64,000 bases of DNA, taken from positions 434,001-498,000 of the forward strand of contig NZ_FNQO01000002.1 in assembly GCF_900107725.1 (NCBI RefSeq), read 5' to 3'. This stretch comes from Microbulbifer marinus (lineage in GTDB: Bacteria; Pseudomonadota; Gammaproteobacteria; Pseudomonadales; Cellvibrionaceae). The position numbers were made by a program, and so were the translations under genes. Of this stretch, positions 1 to 7,992 are shown piece after piece (the stretch's first letter is position 1; every line of letters starts with the position of its first letter). Under the pieces are notes generated by a model. It ran no database searches, was not told the origin of the DNA, and saw only the letters and a list, made by a program, of their open reading frames with translations.

Positions 1-117
1 GGCGTTCTGCGCCTGCTGCGCACTGGCGCTGGCTTCGGTGGCTTCGTCGCGCTGGCAGCCGCCCAGGATGGCGAGGGCCAGCAGGCTGGGAATAAGGGGG
101 TTGTACAGTTTTTTCAT
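1..117 (-). CDS. Lipoprotein, N-terminal fragment (cut by window edge)
   Basis: The first 39 residues of a minus-strand protein are visible and the rest lies outside the window. The start MKKLYNPLIP is followed by a hydrophobic stretch and a lipobox ending LGGC, so residue 20 should be the lipidated cysteine after signal peptidase II cleavage. After the cysteine comes an Ala/Ser/Gln-rich linker typical of envelope lipoproteins. The function cannot be judged from this fragment. Confidence 0.6.
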   Translation of the reverse strand, partial: MKKLYNPLIPSLLALAILGGCQRDEATEASASAQQAQNA

Positions 118-279
118 TGGAATCTTCGTGGCCAGATCAAATATTGGGCAAAAAAAACGCCGGTTACTTTGACATGAAAACACCGGGGTGTCGATTAACC
201 CGCCGGCATGACACGGCGCCTTTGCGCCGAATCGACGGAACTGCGAGACGGGTATTTCAACGAGTGGCTTGAGGGGAAA

Positions 280-783
280 CTAGTTAGCGCCGGGATCCGC
301 CGGGCTGGTCAGGTCGCGGCGCCGGCGCCAGCGCTTGTAGCGCGCGTGCACACCGCGCGTCATCAGGGACGAATAGTTCTCCAGAATATCCACCCCCAGC
401 AATACGAACACCACCAGCACCGCCAGCGTCATCGCGGTACCCGGCACGCCGAAACCGATCAGCGCGCCGATAGCGGCCTGCACCCAGATGGTGGCCGCGG
501 AAGTGACACCCACCACCACGCCGTCGCGCGCCAGCATGACGCCGGCACCGAGAAAGCCGATACCGGTAATGACCTGCCCCAACACCCGCGCGCGGTCGGC
601 ACCGCCGCCAATAGACACCGCCAGCGCGGTAAAGGCATAGGTGCCCAGCACGATCAAAATGGAGGTGCGGATACCGACCGGCTTGCCGCGCAACTGGCGC
701 TCGAAGCCGATGGCCCCGGCGCACAGCATGGCGGTGAGAATGCCGCTCCAGGTCAGTGGGGCGACGGTCAACAGGTCATTCAT
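280..783 (-). CDS. MgtC/SapB family inner-membrane protein
   Basis: This is a 167-residue hydrophobic protein of the MgtC/SapB family. About four or five membrane segments fill residues 12-130. The family signature is visible near the N-terminus as GAIGFERQ (residues 23-30) followed by GIRT (37-40), and a second conserved stretch reads GIGFLGAG. The basic tail (KRWRRRR) fits a cytoplasmic C-terminus. Family members have been linked to growth in low magnesium and to modulating the F1Fo ATPase, but short MgtC-like proteins of this kind are mostly uncharacterised. Its ATG overlaps the end of the upstream mscS-like gene by 8 bp, so the two are probably translationally coupled and may both act in ion or osmotic homeostasis. 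Confidence 0.85.
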   Translation of the reverse strand: MNDLLTVAPLTWSGILTAMLCAGAIGFERQLRGKPVGIRTSILIVLGTYAFTALAVSIGGGADRARVLGQVITGIGFLGAGVMLARDGVVVGVTSAATIWVQAAIGALIGFGVPGTAMTLAVLVVFVLLGVDILENYSSLMTRGVHARYKRWRRRRDLTSPADPGAN

Positions 784-1621
784 CCTGCAGCTTCTCCAGC
801 ACTTTTTTCTTTTCCGGCTGGCTGACGATATGCAGCTCCCGCTGCGGGAACGGAATCGTCAGGCCCTCGGCTTCCAGCGCCGGCTTCAGTTTTTTCATCA
901 TGCCCCAGTAGATATCCCAGTACTCGTCGTTGCGCGCCCAGGCGCGCAGGTGCAGGTTCACGGAACTGTCGGCCAGCGCGCGCACCGCATAGGCGGGTTC
1001 CGGCTCCGGCAGGATACGCGGCTCCTCCGCCACCAGCCGGCGCAACACCGCCATACCGGTCTCGATATCGTCGCCGTAGGCAATACTGGCGATGATCTCG
1101 AGGCGCCGGGTGGCATTGCGGCTGTAGTTGATCAGGTTCTGGCCCCAGACGTTGCTGTTGGGGGCGGAAATCCGCAGGCCGTCGACGGTGTCCAGCTGGG
1201 TGGTGAACAGCCCCACCTCCACCACCGTGCCCATGGTGTCGCCGAACTGAATCATATCGCCGACACGGAACGGCCGCAGGCCGAGCAGGATAAAACCGGC
1301 AGCGATATTCTGCAGCGTGTCCTTCATGGCCAGGCCCACGGCGATACCGGCGGCACCGAGCAGCGCTACCAGGCTGGTGGTGTTGACGCCGAAGCGGTCC
1401 AGTATCACCAGCAGGCCGACGATATAGACGCCCCAGACGACGATATTGCTCAGCACCGGGATCAGTGTGGCGTCGAGCTTCGACGACAACCGGCCGACGG
1501 CGCGGCGGGCAAGCCCGGCGGCAATCCAGGTGACGACCAGGATTGCGATGGCCGCGCCGATTTTTGCGGCGAGTCCGATAAGCTGGGGGCCGTACTGATC
1601 CAGCAGTTGATTAACGTCCAT
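776..1621 (-). CDS. mscS: MscS-type small-conductance mechanosensitive channel
   Basis: This 281-residue protein has the length and layout of E. coli MscS: three membrane segments in roughly the first 115 residues and a cytoplasmic domain after them. The pore-lining third helix reads LLGAAGIAVGLAMKD, with the Gly/Ala packing typical of TM3. The beta-domain core follows (VGDMIQFGDTMGTVVEV), then the conserved PN motif in APNSNVWGQNLINYSR. Such channels open under membrane tension and release solutes on hypo-osmotic shock. The gene is first in a two-gene minus-strand unit with the MgtC-like gene. The symbol is by family; paralogues of this size also exist. Confidence 0.9.
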   Translation of the reverse strand: MDVNQLLDQYGPQLIGLAAKIGAAIAILVVTWIAAGLARRAVGRLSSKLDATLIPVLSNIVVWGVYIVGLLVILDRFGVNTTSLVALLGAAGIAVGLAMKDTLQNIAAGFILLGLRPFRVGDMIQFGDTMGTVVEVGLFTTQLDTVDGLRISAPNSNVWGQNLINYSRNATRRLEIIASIAYGDDIETGMAVLRRLVAEEPRILPEPEPAYAVRALADSSVNLHLRAWARNDEYWDIYWGMMKKLKPALEAEGLTIPFPQRELHIVSQPEKKKVLEKLQDE

Positions 1622-1731
1622 TGCACAGCTCTCCTCTCAGCGATGTACAGAAACGGCTAATGCCCGCAGCATACGGCAAAAACCCGCGGCCTTCATCGGC
1701 GGAAAACTACAGGAGCCGGCCAGAGGCCGTG

Positions 1732-2349
1732 TCAGAGCAAGCCCCGCCGCTCGGCCTCCCGCTCACACTCGGCGTGGGCGGGGCAGGTCACCAGATGGTC
1801 GTTGACCATGCCGGTGGCCTGCATGTGCGCGTACATGATGGTGCTGCCGACGAAACTGAAGCCCGCTTTCTTCAGCGCCTTGCTCATCGCATCGGAGGCG
1901 GGCGTGCTGGCCGGCACCTGGTTGAGGCTGCGGTAGCGGTTCACCACGACCCGGCCATCGGTAAACTGCCACAGGAATTCCGCCAGGCTGCTGCCGCTGT
2001 CGCGCAGCGCGAGCGCAGCGCGGGCGTTCTTGACCGCCGACTCCACCTTCAGCCGGTTGCGGATGATGCCGGGATCCTGCAACAGCTTTTCTATTTTCTT
2101 CGGTGTGTAGCGGGCGATTTTTTCCGGATCAAAGTTATCGAACAGCCGGCGGTAGTTCTCCCGCTTGTTCAGCACCGTGATCCAGGACAGTCCGGCTTGG
2201 GCACCTTCGAGCAGCAAAAACTCGAACAGGGTGGCGTCGTCGGTAACCGGGCGCCCCCACTCCTGATCGTGATATCTCTGATACAGCGGTGTCGACAGGC
2301 ACCAGCCGCAGCGCTTTTCTTCCACTGGATTTCCTTGCGAAGTGGTCAT
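1732..2349 (-). CDS. tag: DNA-3-methyladenine glycosylase I
   Basis: This 205-residue protein is a constitutive Tag-type base excision repair glycosylase that removes 3-methyladenine from alkylated DNA. The zinc ligands of the E. coli enzyme (C4, H17, H175, C179) match C14, H27, H185 and C189 here, each shifted by ten residues, within CGWC, YHDQEWG and NDHLVTC. The segment LLLEGAQAGLSW matches the helix-hairpin-helix region that lines the base pocket. It lies downstream of a 29-codon membrane-peptide ORF and an SDR gene on the same strand, with only 4 bp to that small ORF. Confidence 0.95.
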   Translation of the reverse strand: MTTSQGNPVEEKRCGWCLSTPLYQRYHDQEWGRPVTDDATLFEFLLLEGAQAGLSWITVLNKRENYRRLFDNFDPEKIARYTPKKIEKLLQDPGIIRNRLKVESAVKNARAALALRDSGSSLAEFLWQFTDGRVVVNRYRSLNQVPASTPASDAMSKALKKAGFSFVGSTIMYAHMQATGMVNDHLVTCPAHAECEREAERRGLL

Positions 2350-2353
2350 CTAT

Positions 2354-2443
2354 TTACTGTGCGCCAGAAAAGAAATAGTGCTGAATCAATTGCAGAACCA
2401 GCAGCGCCGTGACGAGTATGAATATGATATTGCTACGATTCAT
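2354..2443 (-). CDS. Small single-span membrane peptide (29 aa)
   Basis: A short frame encodes 29 residues beginning MNRSNIIFILVTALLVLQL and ending with a polar FFSGAQ tail, so most of it is one hydrophobic helix. Its ATG overlaps the TGA of the upstream SDR gene as ATGA, a classical translational-coupling arrangement, and its stop lies 4 bp before the tag start. The placement argues for a real gene, since a chance frame would seldom fit a gap so exactly. No family is recognised. It may act as a membrane-bound micro-protein; no function is inferred. Confidence 0.5.
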   Translation of the reverse strand: MNRSNIIFILVTALLVLQLIQHYFFSGAQ

Positions 2444-3453
2444 GCACTCTCCTCGGTGGCGGTGGCAGGCGTTTCCAGCAACCGCTGCAGGATCAGCCAG
2501 TCGCGACACTCACGCAGCATGAAGTCGAGATCCACACCGGGCTCATACCCCAGCTCCCGCTCGGCCTTCGCGCTGCTCGCCGTTACGCGTCGCGTAATCA
2601 GCGCGGCTTTTTCCGGCGTAATCACCGGCTCTTTACCGGTGAAACGCGACAGTAGGTCGGATACCCAGCCCACCGTTCGAATCGCCACAGCCGGTGTGGT
2701 GCGCCTGGGGACGGGTTTGTCCAGCAGCGCGGCTATCTTGCCGAAGAACTCCAGGAAGCTGGCATCGGTGCCGGCCAAGATATAGTTCTCGCCGCAATTC
2801 CCCCTGTTGAACGCATTGATGTGCGCGCGCGCCACCGCACCGGCGTGACAGAAGGATCCCCGCCCCGGTGGCACGCCCGGCAGCTGATCTTTCTGGATCA
2901 TAAAAAATGTCTGTGCCCAGTTGCCGCTGTCGTACTTACCGACGATGGCACAGGGATTCAGGAACACCGCATCCAGGCCGCGGGCGATTTCCTCACGCAC
3001 CGCCTGCTCGGCTCGCTTCTTGGTGTACAGGTAGTGGTGGCGCGGATCGTCGGCCAGCTGCGGGCTCTGTTCGGAAATCATGTCGCGGTGATAACCGTAG
3101 GCGGAAATCGAGCTGGTCACAATCAGCCGACCGACGTCTTTCTCTCGCGCCACTCGTGCGATGTTGGCCGAACCGTCGACGTTGTCGCGCCACTGCTGCG
3201 CGTTGCCGCCGCGCCACATATTGGTGTTAGCCGCCAGGTGAAATACCGCATCGATATTTTCCGGCACGGCCGCGCGCAGGGAGTCGATATCGGTCAGGGA
3301 AGCCTCGACCAGAGCCGCGCCCATTTCCTGCAGTAGCCGCGTATCGGAGCCGCGGCGGTGCATGGCAGTGACCTGCCAGCCATCGGCGATTAGCTGCTCA
3401 ACCAGGTTGGCGCCGAGGAAGCCAGTGCCGCCGGTAACGAATGCATGATTCAA
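2440..3453 (-). CDS. NAD(P)-dependent extended SDR epimerase/reductase
   Basis: This 337-residue protein belongs to the extended short-chain dehydrogenase family, closest in style to dihydroflavonol-4-reductase-like enzymes. The cofactor loop TGGTGFLG lies at residues 7-14. The catalytic Tyr-x3-Lys falls at Y141 to K145, and the Ser-rich strand IVTSSIS before it carries the third catalytic residue. AFVTGG at the N-terminus and FHLAANT near residue 71 are usual for the fold. The substrate cannot be told from sequence; sugar nucleotides, hydroxysteroids and flavonol-like ketones are all used in this family. It heads a minus-strand unit with the small membrane peptide and tag. Confidence 0.85.
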   Translation of the reverse strand: MNHAFVTGGTGFLGANLVEQLIADGWQVTAMHRRGSDTRLLQEMGAALVEASLTDIDSLRAAVPENIDAVFHLAANTNMWRGGNAQQWRDNVDGSANIARVAREKDVGRLIVTSSISAYGYHRDMISEQSPQLADDPRHHYLYTKKRAEQAVREEIARGLDAVFLNPCAIVGKYDSGNWAQTFFMIQKDQLPGVPPGRGSFCHAGAVARAHINAFNRGNCGENYILAGTDASFLEFFGKIAALLDKPVPRRTTPAVAIRTVGWVSDLLSRFTGKEPVITPEKAALITRRVTASSAKAERELGYEPGVDLDFMLRECRDWLILQRLLETPATATEESA

Positions 3454-3491
3454 TTTGTTGGCCTCTTTTTATTGTTCGGCAAGTCCGGGCA

Positions 3492-3559
3492 GGAGCAGAG
3501 GTAGCCCCTCGGGAAAAAACCTGATCGGTAACTATTTCCCGAGGGGCTACCTCTGCTCC
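3492..3559. repeat. Perfect 25-bp hairpin, copy A of a shared-loop element
   Basis: The arms 3492-3516 and 3535-3559 are perfect reverse complements over 25 bp and enclose an 18-nt loop (3517-3534). The inner 6 bp of the stem are GGGAAA/TTTCCC. The loop contains CCTGATCGGTAACTA and matches, with one mismatch, the reverse complement of the loop in the second hairpin downstream. The remaining 19 bp of stem share no evident similarity with the second hairpin. Confidence 0.9.
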
Positions 3560-3641
3560 GGCTACCGCCGTGCCACCTTAATACATTTTCGGAACTTCGT
3601 TGACATCGGTCTTCAGAATCCCAACTACCCGAATTCACATA

Positions 3642-3711
3642 AGGCGCGGTGGTGCTCTTGTGGGAAATAGTTACCGATCAGGCTTTTTCCCACAAGAGCA
3701 CCACCGCGCCT
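3642..3711. repeat. Perfect 26-bp hairpin, copy B of a shared-loop element, inverted
   Basis: The arms 3642-3667 and 3686-3711 are perfect reverse complements over 26 bp around an 18-nt loop (3668-3685). The stem top again is GGGAAA/TTTCCC and the loop carries TAGTTACCGATCAGG, the reverse complement of copy A apart from one base. The outer 20 bp of stem differ wholly from copy A yet are perfectly paired. The two copies therefore lie in opposite orientation. Confidence 0.9.
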
Positions 3712-3853
3712 CCCTCCGCGAAGCACCGCCACTCGACCCACCAATAGCGAGCAACGGCATACTCAATGCGATATTTACGGTTTCTCGCCCCCGCCGCGTC
3801 CGCTAATCTAGACGCTTTACTCACCGGGTCGCAGAGCCGCAGAGGGGGGCGAG

Positions 3854-4291
3854 ATGAAGGGGTTGATACAGCGAGTGAGCCACGCCCGCGTGGATGTGAA
3901 TGGCGAGTCGGTCGGCGCTATCGATCGCGGCCTGCTACTGCTGCTCGGCGTCGAGGCACAGGACAATCGCGACAGCGCCGACAAGCTGTTGCATAAGGTG
4001 CTGCACTACCGGGTGTTCGGGGACGAGCAGGGGCGCATGAACCTGAATGTGCAGCAGGCCGGCGGCGGCCTGCTTGTGGTGAGCCAGTTCACGTTGGTGG
4101 CCGACACCGCGCGCGGCCTGCGCCCCAGTTTCAGCCGCGGCGCCACGCCGCAGCAGGCGGAGGAACTGTACGATTATTTTGTCGAGCGGGCGCGCGCTCA
4201 GTTTACGCCGGTGGCCTGCGGCGTGTTTGCCGCGGACATGCAGGTTTCGCTGTCGAATGACGGGCCGGTAACCTTCCTGCTGGAAGCCTGA
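3854..4291 (+). CDS. dtd: D-aminoacyl-tRNA deacylase
   Basis: This 145-residue protein matches the DTD family in length and in both signature motifs. SQFT at residues 77-80 and NDGPVT at 135-140 form the active site, the latter containing the Gly-cisPro pair that excludes L-amino acids. The enzyme hydrolyses D-aminoacyl-tRNAs (and glycyl-tRNAAla), a proofreading step in the cytoplasm. The start [13 protein letters not shown] is typical, with the purine-rich GGGGGGCGAG upstream. Its last 94 bp overlap the 3' end of the convergent aminopeptidase gene. Confidence 0.96.
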   Translation: MKGLIQRVSHARVDVNGESVGAIDRGLLLLLGVEAQDNRDSADKLLHKVLHYRVFGDEQGRMNLNVQQAGGGLLVVSQFTLVADTARGLRPSFSRGATPQQAEELYDYFVERARAQFTPVACGVFAADMQVSLSNDGPVTFLLEA

Positions 4292-5355
4292 TAACGGGCC
4301 GCCAGCTGCTCGAGACGCTGTTTGCGCGCATTCTTGTCCAGCTCGCCCAGCCGCTCTGTCGCCTCGTAGAAGGCGTCCCAGCTGCCGCTGTCCTGGTACA
4401 GCTGCCGGAACGCCGGCACATGCGACTGGTACTCGGCCGCTAGCGCCAGCGTGGCGTTGTTGCTCTTCTCGATATAGGCGCGGTAGCGCTCCGGATTGGG
4501 CCAGTCGGCTGACAGCCGGCGGTAGCAGTGGCGCATGCGGGCCAGCGTCGCCGCCTTCTGCGCGCGCTTGGCGTCGTCCGGCAGGCCGGACTCGTAGATC
4601 GGCTCCAGGCGCTTGCGCGTCGCCGCCATCAGCCGCCGGATCGCCAGCGCCTGTGCCCGCGCATTTGCCGAGACACCGGTCAGCCCCTGGCGGCGGCGCC
4701 AGTCCGGCAGCGCCAGTTCCGACACCGCCGTGGCGAAGCTCTCGTTGAAGCGGGTGTCGCCGGAAATATAGACCCGGCGATGCGCCAGCTCGTGGAACAG
4801 CAGGCCTGCCAGCCGCTCCGGCGACCAGTTGACGAAACTGGACAGCACCGGATCGTCGAACCAGCCCAGAGTGCTGTAGGCGGGCACCGGCCCCAGGTAG
4901 ACATCGTAGCCATCGTCGAGCAGCTCCTGGGCCTTGTCGGCCGCGGCGGCCTTGCGGAAATATCCGCGGTAGCTGGCGCAACCGGCGATTGGGTAACACC
5001 AGCGCTTCGGCGACAGGGAAAACTCCGGTGCCGCCAGCACGTTCCAGATCGGGAAGTCCTCATCCAGCTTGACGAAGGCGCCGTAGGCCCGCCCCACCGG
5101 CAGGTGCAGTTCGCCGCTGGCATAGGCGCGGATCGACTGCACCAGGCGCAACTGTCGCTGCAGCTTTTCCTCGGTGCCCGGCGCCGCCACCACGTCCTCG
5201 ATCGGCTGCCGGGAAGCCAGGATACGCCACTGCCCGGTTGCCGCCTGGGTGTAATACCCCGCCGTCTCGCAGCCACACAGCAGCAGCAACGCGACCGCCA
5301 CTGCGGTCACCCGCGGTCTCAGGAATGCGATTGGGTGTCTGTTGCTGATATACAC
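4198..5355 (-). CDS. Lipoprotein aminopeptidase (PF10023 type)
   Basis: From a GTG start preceded by AGGA, this is a 385-residue lipoprotein: a hydrophobic segment (about residues 15-26) ends in LLCGC with C29 as the probable lipidated residue. The zinc-protease motif HELAH lies at 188-192, and NESFA near 204-208 supplies the likely third ligand, the layout of the putative aminopeptidase family PF10023. The protein should therefore face the periplasm. Its final roughly 30 codons run into the 3' end of the convergent dtd gene. An upstream ATG would lengthen it but would bury the lipobox, so the GTG is preferred. Confidence 0.8.
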   Translation of the reverse strand: MYISNRHPIAFLRPRVTAVAVALLLLCGCETAGYYTQAATGQWRILASRQPIEDVVAAPGTEEKLQRQLRLVQSIRAYASGELHLPVGRAYGAFVKLDEDFPIWNVLAAPEFSLSPKRWCYPIAGCASYRGYFRKAAAADKAQELLDDGYDVYLGPVPAYSTLGWFDDPVLSSFVNWSPERLAGLLFHELAHRRVYISGDTRFNESFATAVSELALPDWRRRQGLTGVSANARAQALAIRRLMAATRKRLEPIYESGLPDDAKRAQKAATLARMRHCYRRLSADWPNPERYRAYIEKSNNATLALAAEYQSHVPAFRQLYQDSGSWDAFYEATERLGELDKNARKQRLEQLAARYQASSRKVTGPSFDSETCMSAANTPQATGVN

Positions 5356-5400
5356 TCTTATTCCTATCGATAGAATTCCGATTAACTGGAGAGTTAAGGC

Positions 5401-5658
5401 ATGGAGCCGGCAGCCACTGGAACCGGCATGGCACCCGTCGCCGCCGTGCTGACTATTTTCGCGCTGGTGTTCGGCTTCCTCTGTTGGCTGCGCCTGCTGC
5501 GCGTCAGCTTTCGTGAGCATATGCTGCTCGGGTTGCTCGCCGTGTTCCTGCCACCGCTGGCGCTGTTGCTGCTCCTGCCCCAGTGGCGTCGGGAACGCGA
5601 GATGTTCGCACTCGCCGGCGCCGCACTCCTCTTCATCAGTACGTCTCAGATGCTCTGA
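5401..5658 (+). CDS. Small membrane protein, two predicted spans
   Basis: An 85-residue frame starts at ATG behind a purine-rich stretch (GGAGAGTTAAGG). It has one hydrophobic span at about residues 12-30 and a second at 42-59, separated by a basic loop (RLLRVSFREH). A third weakly hydrophobic tail ends the protein. It diverges from the aminopeptidase gene. I recognise no family. The clean hydrophobic pattern and good ribosome binding site favour a real gene, but composition alone cannot prove it. Confidence 0.5.
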   Translation: MEPAATGTGMAPVAAVLTIFALVFGFLCWLRLLRVSFREHMLLGLLAVFLPPLALLLLLPQWRREREMFALAGAALLFISTSQML

Positions 5659-5705
5659 TTCCCGCTGCGGGGATGACCACATTCTAGCCGCTATCGGCAG
5701 CCGGC

Positions 5706-5719
5706 TTGATCCAGGTCAA
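5706..5719. promoter_or_regulatory. Candidate FNR/ANR box
   Basis: TTGATCCAGGTCAA fits the FNR/ANR consensus TTGAT-N4-ATCAA with one mismatch in the second half-site. It lies about 60 bp upstream of the start of the DUF3149 gene, a position compatible with oxygen-responsive activation. This is a motif match only. Confidence 0.45.
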
Positions 5720-5781
5720 GTCGGTCGCGGGGCGGACTCTTAAACTGCCCCCATTGAATAGTCCGCACTGTGGAGCCAGAG

Positions 5782-5910
5782 ATGGATGCGTTAATTGATC
5801 TGTTTACCAGCTTTTCCGGCCTATTGAGCCTCGGCATTATCGGATTTGTCTGCCTGATGGCTGGCTACTTTATCCGTCTGGCCCTGCGCGAGATAGAACG
5901 GGAGGGCTGA
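5782..5910 (+). CDS. DUF3149 family small membrane protein
   Basis: This 42-residue protein begins MDALIDLFTSFSGLLSLG, has one hydrophobic span at about residues 14-32, and ends in a charged helix (RLALREIEREG). This is the size and pattern of the DUF3149 family found in many beta- and gammaproteobacteria, usually as a stand-alone small gene. A weak ribosome binding site (GGAGCCAGAG) precedes the ATG. The role is unknown. A possible FNR/ANR box upstream hints at oxygen control. Confidence 0.7.
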   Translation: MDALIDLFTSFSGLLSLGIIGFVCLMAGYFIRLALREIEREG

Positions 5911-6078
5911 TCCAGCCTTCAGTCAGTCGGCCTCGGCCGACGGGTCATCGGACGCCAAATCGAGAAAAATTGCGACGCTGGCGCTGTTGTGGCGCCAGAA
6001 GGCGGTGTGCGTGGAATTTTTCCGCCGCGCCGCTTTCCAAAGGGCGGTAAGTGCTCGATCTGTGTTTACGAGGCCAGC

Positions 6079-6468
6079 ATGACCCGCGTCAATGTTTTCT
6101 CTCTCGCCAGCGCCCTATTGGCGCTGGCTGCAACCGCCGCCTGCGAACAGCAGGAGCGCGGCTTTCAGGCGGAAATCGAACGGGTCGACTACCACTGTGA
6201 AAACAACGAGCGGCTGAAGCTCAAATATGTGATTCCCACCGACGGCGAGCAGCGCCTGGCCACACTGACCTTCCGCAATAAAATGATCCCGATGCATCAG
6301 GAGCCCGCCGACTCCGGCGTGCTCTATGTCGCCGACAAGGGGCAGCCGAGTTACCGCTGGCACGTCGACGGCGACCGGGGCATGCTGCTCAAGCAGTCGC
6401 TTGGCAATGGTGAGGTGACGACACAGCTGGAAGACTGTCGCAGCGTCGAGCAAACCGACGACGATTAG
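6079..6468 (+). CDS. MliC-like lysozyme-inhibitor lipoprotein
   Basis: The ATG chosen gives a 129-residue protein with a lipoprotein signal ending ATAAC (C22). The mature part fits the MliC/PF09864 fold: VDYHCENNERLKLKY near residues 36-50, then ATLTFRNKMIPM, a Ser-Gly loop (ADSGVLYVADKG) and a YRWH strand. C40 and C120 are placed for the disulfide of the family. Such proteins inhibit c-type lysozymes in the periplasm. The invariant motifs are only partly kept, so the assignment is to the fold more firmly than to inhibitory activity. A longer frame upstream exists but would hide the signal peptide. The gene converges on the hydrolase gene with a 4-bp overlap. Confidence 0.65.
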   Translation: MTRVNVFSLASALLALAATAACEQQERGFQAEIERVDYHCENNERLKLKYVIPTDGEQRLATLTFRNKMIPMHQEPADSGVLYVADKGQPSYRWHVDGDRGMLLKQSLGNGEVTTQLEDCRSVEQTDDD

Positions 6469-7235
6469 TCGGCGGCACAGTCAAACCGCTCGGCACGCGG
6501 GTGACTGAAATATCCCTGTTTTAAATACTGCAGCGCCTGCGCTATCGCCTGCTCGTCCGCGGCGATACCACCGTGCGTGCGCGGCAGAACCAGGAAGCCG
6601 CACATGCCCTCGAGCCGCGCACTGTCCACCGTGATGCGGCCGTCATCGGCGCCGTCCAGCAGCGTCGAGGCCAGCGGATTGTAGGACCGGTTGCCGGTAA
6701 TGATTCCCAGGTCGAAGTCGGTCGCGCCGAGCTGCAGCGGCACGCTGCCGGCACCGGTGCCAAGCTGGCGACCGGCGGGGCCGTTGATGTCCTTGATATA
6801 CGGGATGCAACTGAGAATATCGCCGACGCGGCTGCCGTGATTGGGTGGCGCCAGCATCACGACCCGCATCACCTGCGGCGATGCATGCCGCTCGAAGTAG
6901 TGCCGCACCAGCAGTCCGCCGAGGGAGTGGGTGATGAAATTGACCGGGCGGGCATTCACCCGCGCGCACTGTTCCAGCCCCGCGCGCACCGCCAGATCCG
7001 CCAGCTCGGCAATCGGTTTTTTTCGCGACGGGTAATCGATATTCGCCACATAGTAGCCGGCGTCTATCAGCTGGCGCTGCAGCGGAAGCATGCTGCGCGA
7101 ATCCTTGGTGAGCCCGTGCAGCAGGACCACACACTGGGTGTCGGCGCGCGCTGCAATCGCGCTGGAAAAGAAAAGCAGGAATATACCCGCCGCGAGCAAC
7201 GGCGGGGTACGGCGGCGGCTGCCGGCCTCAGGCAC
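6465..7235 (-). CDS. Exported alpha/beta hydrolase (lipase-like)
   Basis: This 256-residue protein has an N-terminal hydrophobic segment (about residues 12-30, ending AIAARA) that looks like a signal peptide. The oxyanion-hole strand VVLLHG is at 36-41, and the nucleophile elbow is THSLGG with S104 as nucleophile, Thr replacing the first Gly of the usual GxSxG. H221 in RTHGG is the likely catalytic histidine. The protein resembles triacylglycerol lipase/PGAP1-like esterases. It overlaps the 3' end of tatC by 8 bp, so it is probably the last gene of the ubi-his-tat run. The substrate is unknown. Confidence 0.75.
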   Translation of the reverse strand: MPEAGSRRRTPPLLAAGIFLLFFSSAIAARADTQCVVLLHGLTKDSRSMLPLQRQLIDAGYYVANIDYPSRKKPIAELADLAVRAGLEQCARVNARPVNFITHSLGGLLVRHYFERHASPQVMRVVMLAPPNHGSRVGDILSCIPYIKDINGPAGRQLGTGAGSVPLQLGATDFDLGIITGNRSYNPLASTLLDGADDGRITVDSARLEGMCGFLVLPRTHGGIAADEQAIAQALQYLKQGYFSHPRAERFDCAAD

Positions 7236-7992
7236 TCTCTTCCTTGGGGCGGGATTTTACCCAGCGCCCCAGTATCAGACCGAGCTCAAACAGCAGCCAC
7301 ATGGGCACCGCCAGCAGCGACTGCGAAATAATGTCCGGCGGTGTCAGCAACATACCAACCACGAAACAGCCGACGACCACATAGCCGCGCTTGTCGGCCA
7401 GGGATTTCGGATTCACGGCGCCACTCCAGATCAGCAGCACGGTCGCGATGGGAATTTCGAAGGCAAAACCGAAGGCGAAAAACAGCTTCAGCACCAGATC
7501 CAGGTAGCTGCTGATATCGGGCAGGACCTTGATGTCGGCGTGGGCCGAACTGACGAAGAAATCGAACAGAATCGGAAATACGACGAAGTAGGCGAAAGAC
7601 ATCCCCGCGTAAAACAGAATGACACTGGATATCAGAATGGGCGCCGCATAGCGCTTTTCATTCCTGTACAGGCCGGGAGCGATAAAGGCCCAGGCCTGGT
7701 ACAGCACGAAGGGTATCGCGACAAAAAAGGCCAGGATGAACGTCGTCTTGAACGGCGTGAAAAAGGGCGACGTCACTTCGGTAGCGATCATGCCCGCACC
7801 TTCCACCAGGCGGTCCTGCAGCGGGTCGGCAACAAAGTCGTAGATATCCGCCGCAAAAGGCACCATGCAGGCAAAGATCGCCACCACCACCAGCAGGGTG
7901 CGCAACAGGCGATCGCGCAGCTCGATCAGGTGGTCGATAAATGGCTGATGACTTTCCTCGGTCTGAGAGTGCTCTTCCGGTTGATCGCTCAT
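7228..7992 (-). CDS. tatC: Sec-independent translocase subunit TatC
   Basis: This 254-residue protein is the polytopic TatC subunit that, with TatB, binds twin-arginine signal peptides. The N-terminal cytoplasmic motif FIDHLIELRDRLLR (about residues 18-31) and the APGLYRNEK loop (about 105) are diagnostic, and six membrane segments follow in the usual order. The start overlaps the tatB stop by 4 bp. Tat exports folded cofactor proteins to the periplasm. Confidence 0.97.
   Translation of the reverse strand: MSDQPEEHSQTEESHQPFIDHLIELRDRLLRTLLVVVAIFACMVPFAADIYDFVADPLQDRLVEGAGMIATEVTSPFFTPFKTTFILAFFVAIPFVLYQAWAFIAPGLYRNEKRYAAPILISSVILFYAGMSFAYFVVFPILFDFFVSSAHADIKVLPDISSYLDLVLKLFFAFGFAFEIPIATVLLIWSGAVNPKSLADKRGYVVVGCFVVGMLLTPPDIISQSLLAVPMWLLFELGLILGRWVKSRPKEESA

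Larger units (their letters stand above)
3454..3853. other. Intergenic region carrying two inverted hairpin elements
   Basis: About 400 bp separate the SDR gene and dtd, which diverge. The stretch holds two perfect inverted repeats (3492-3559 and 3642-3711) separated by 82 bp. I see no convincing coding sequence; short open frames across the hairpins are symmetric by-products of the palindromes. Promoters for both flanking genes should also lie here but none is clear. Confidence 0.7.
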
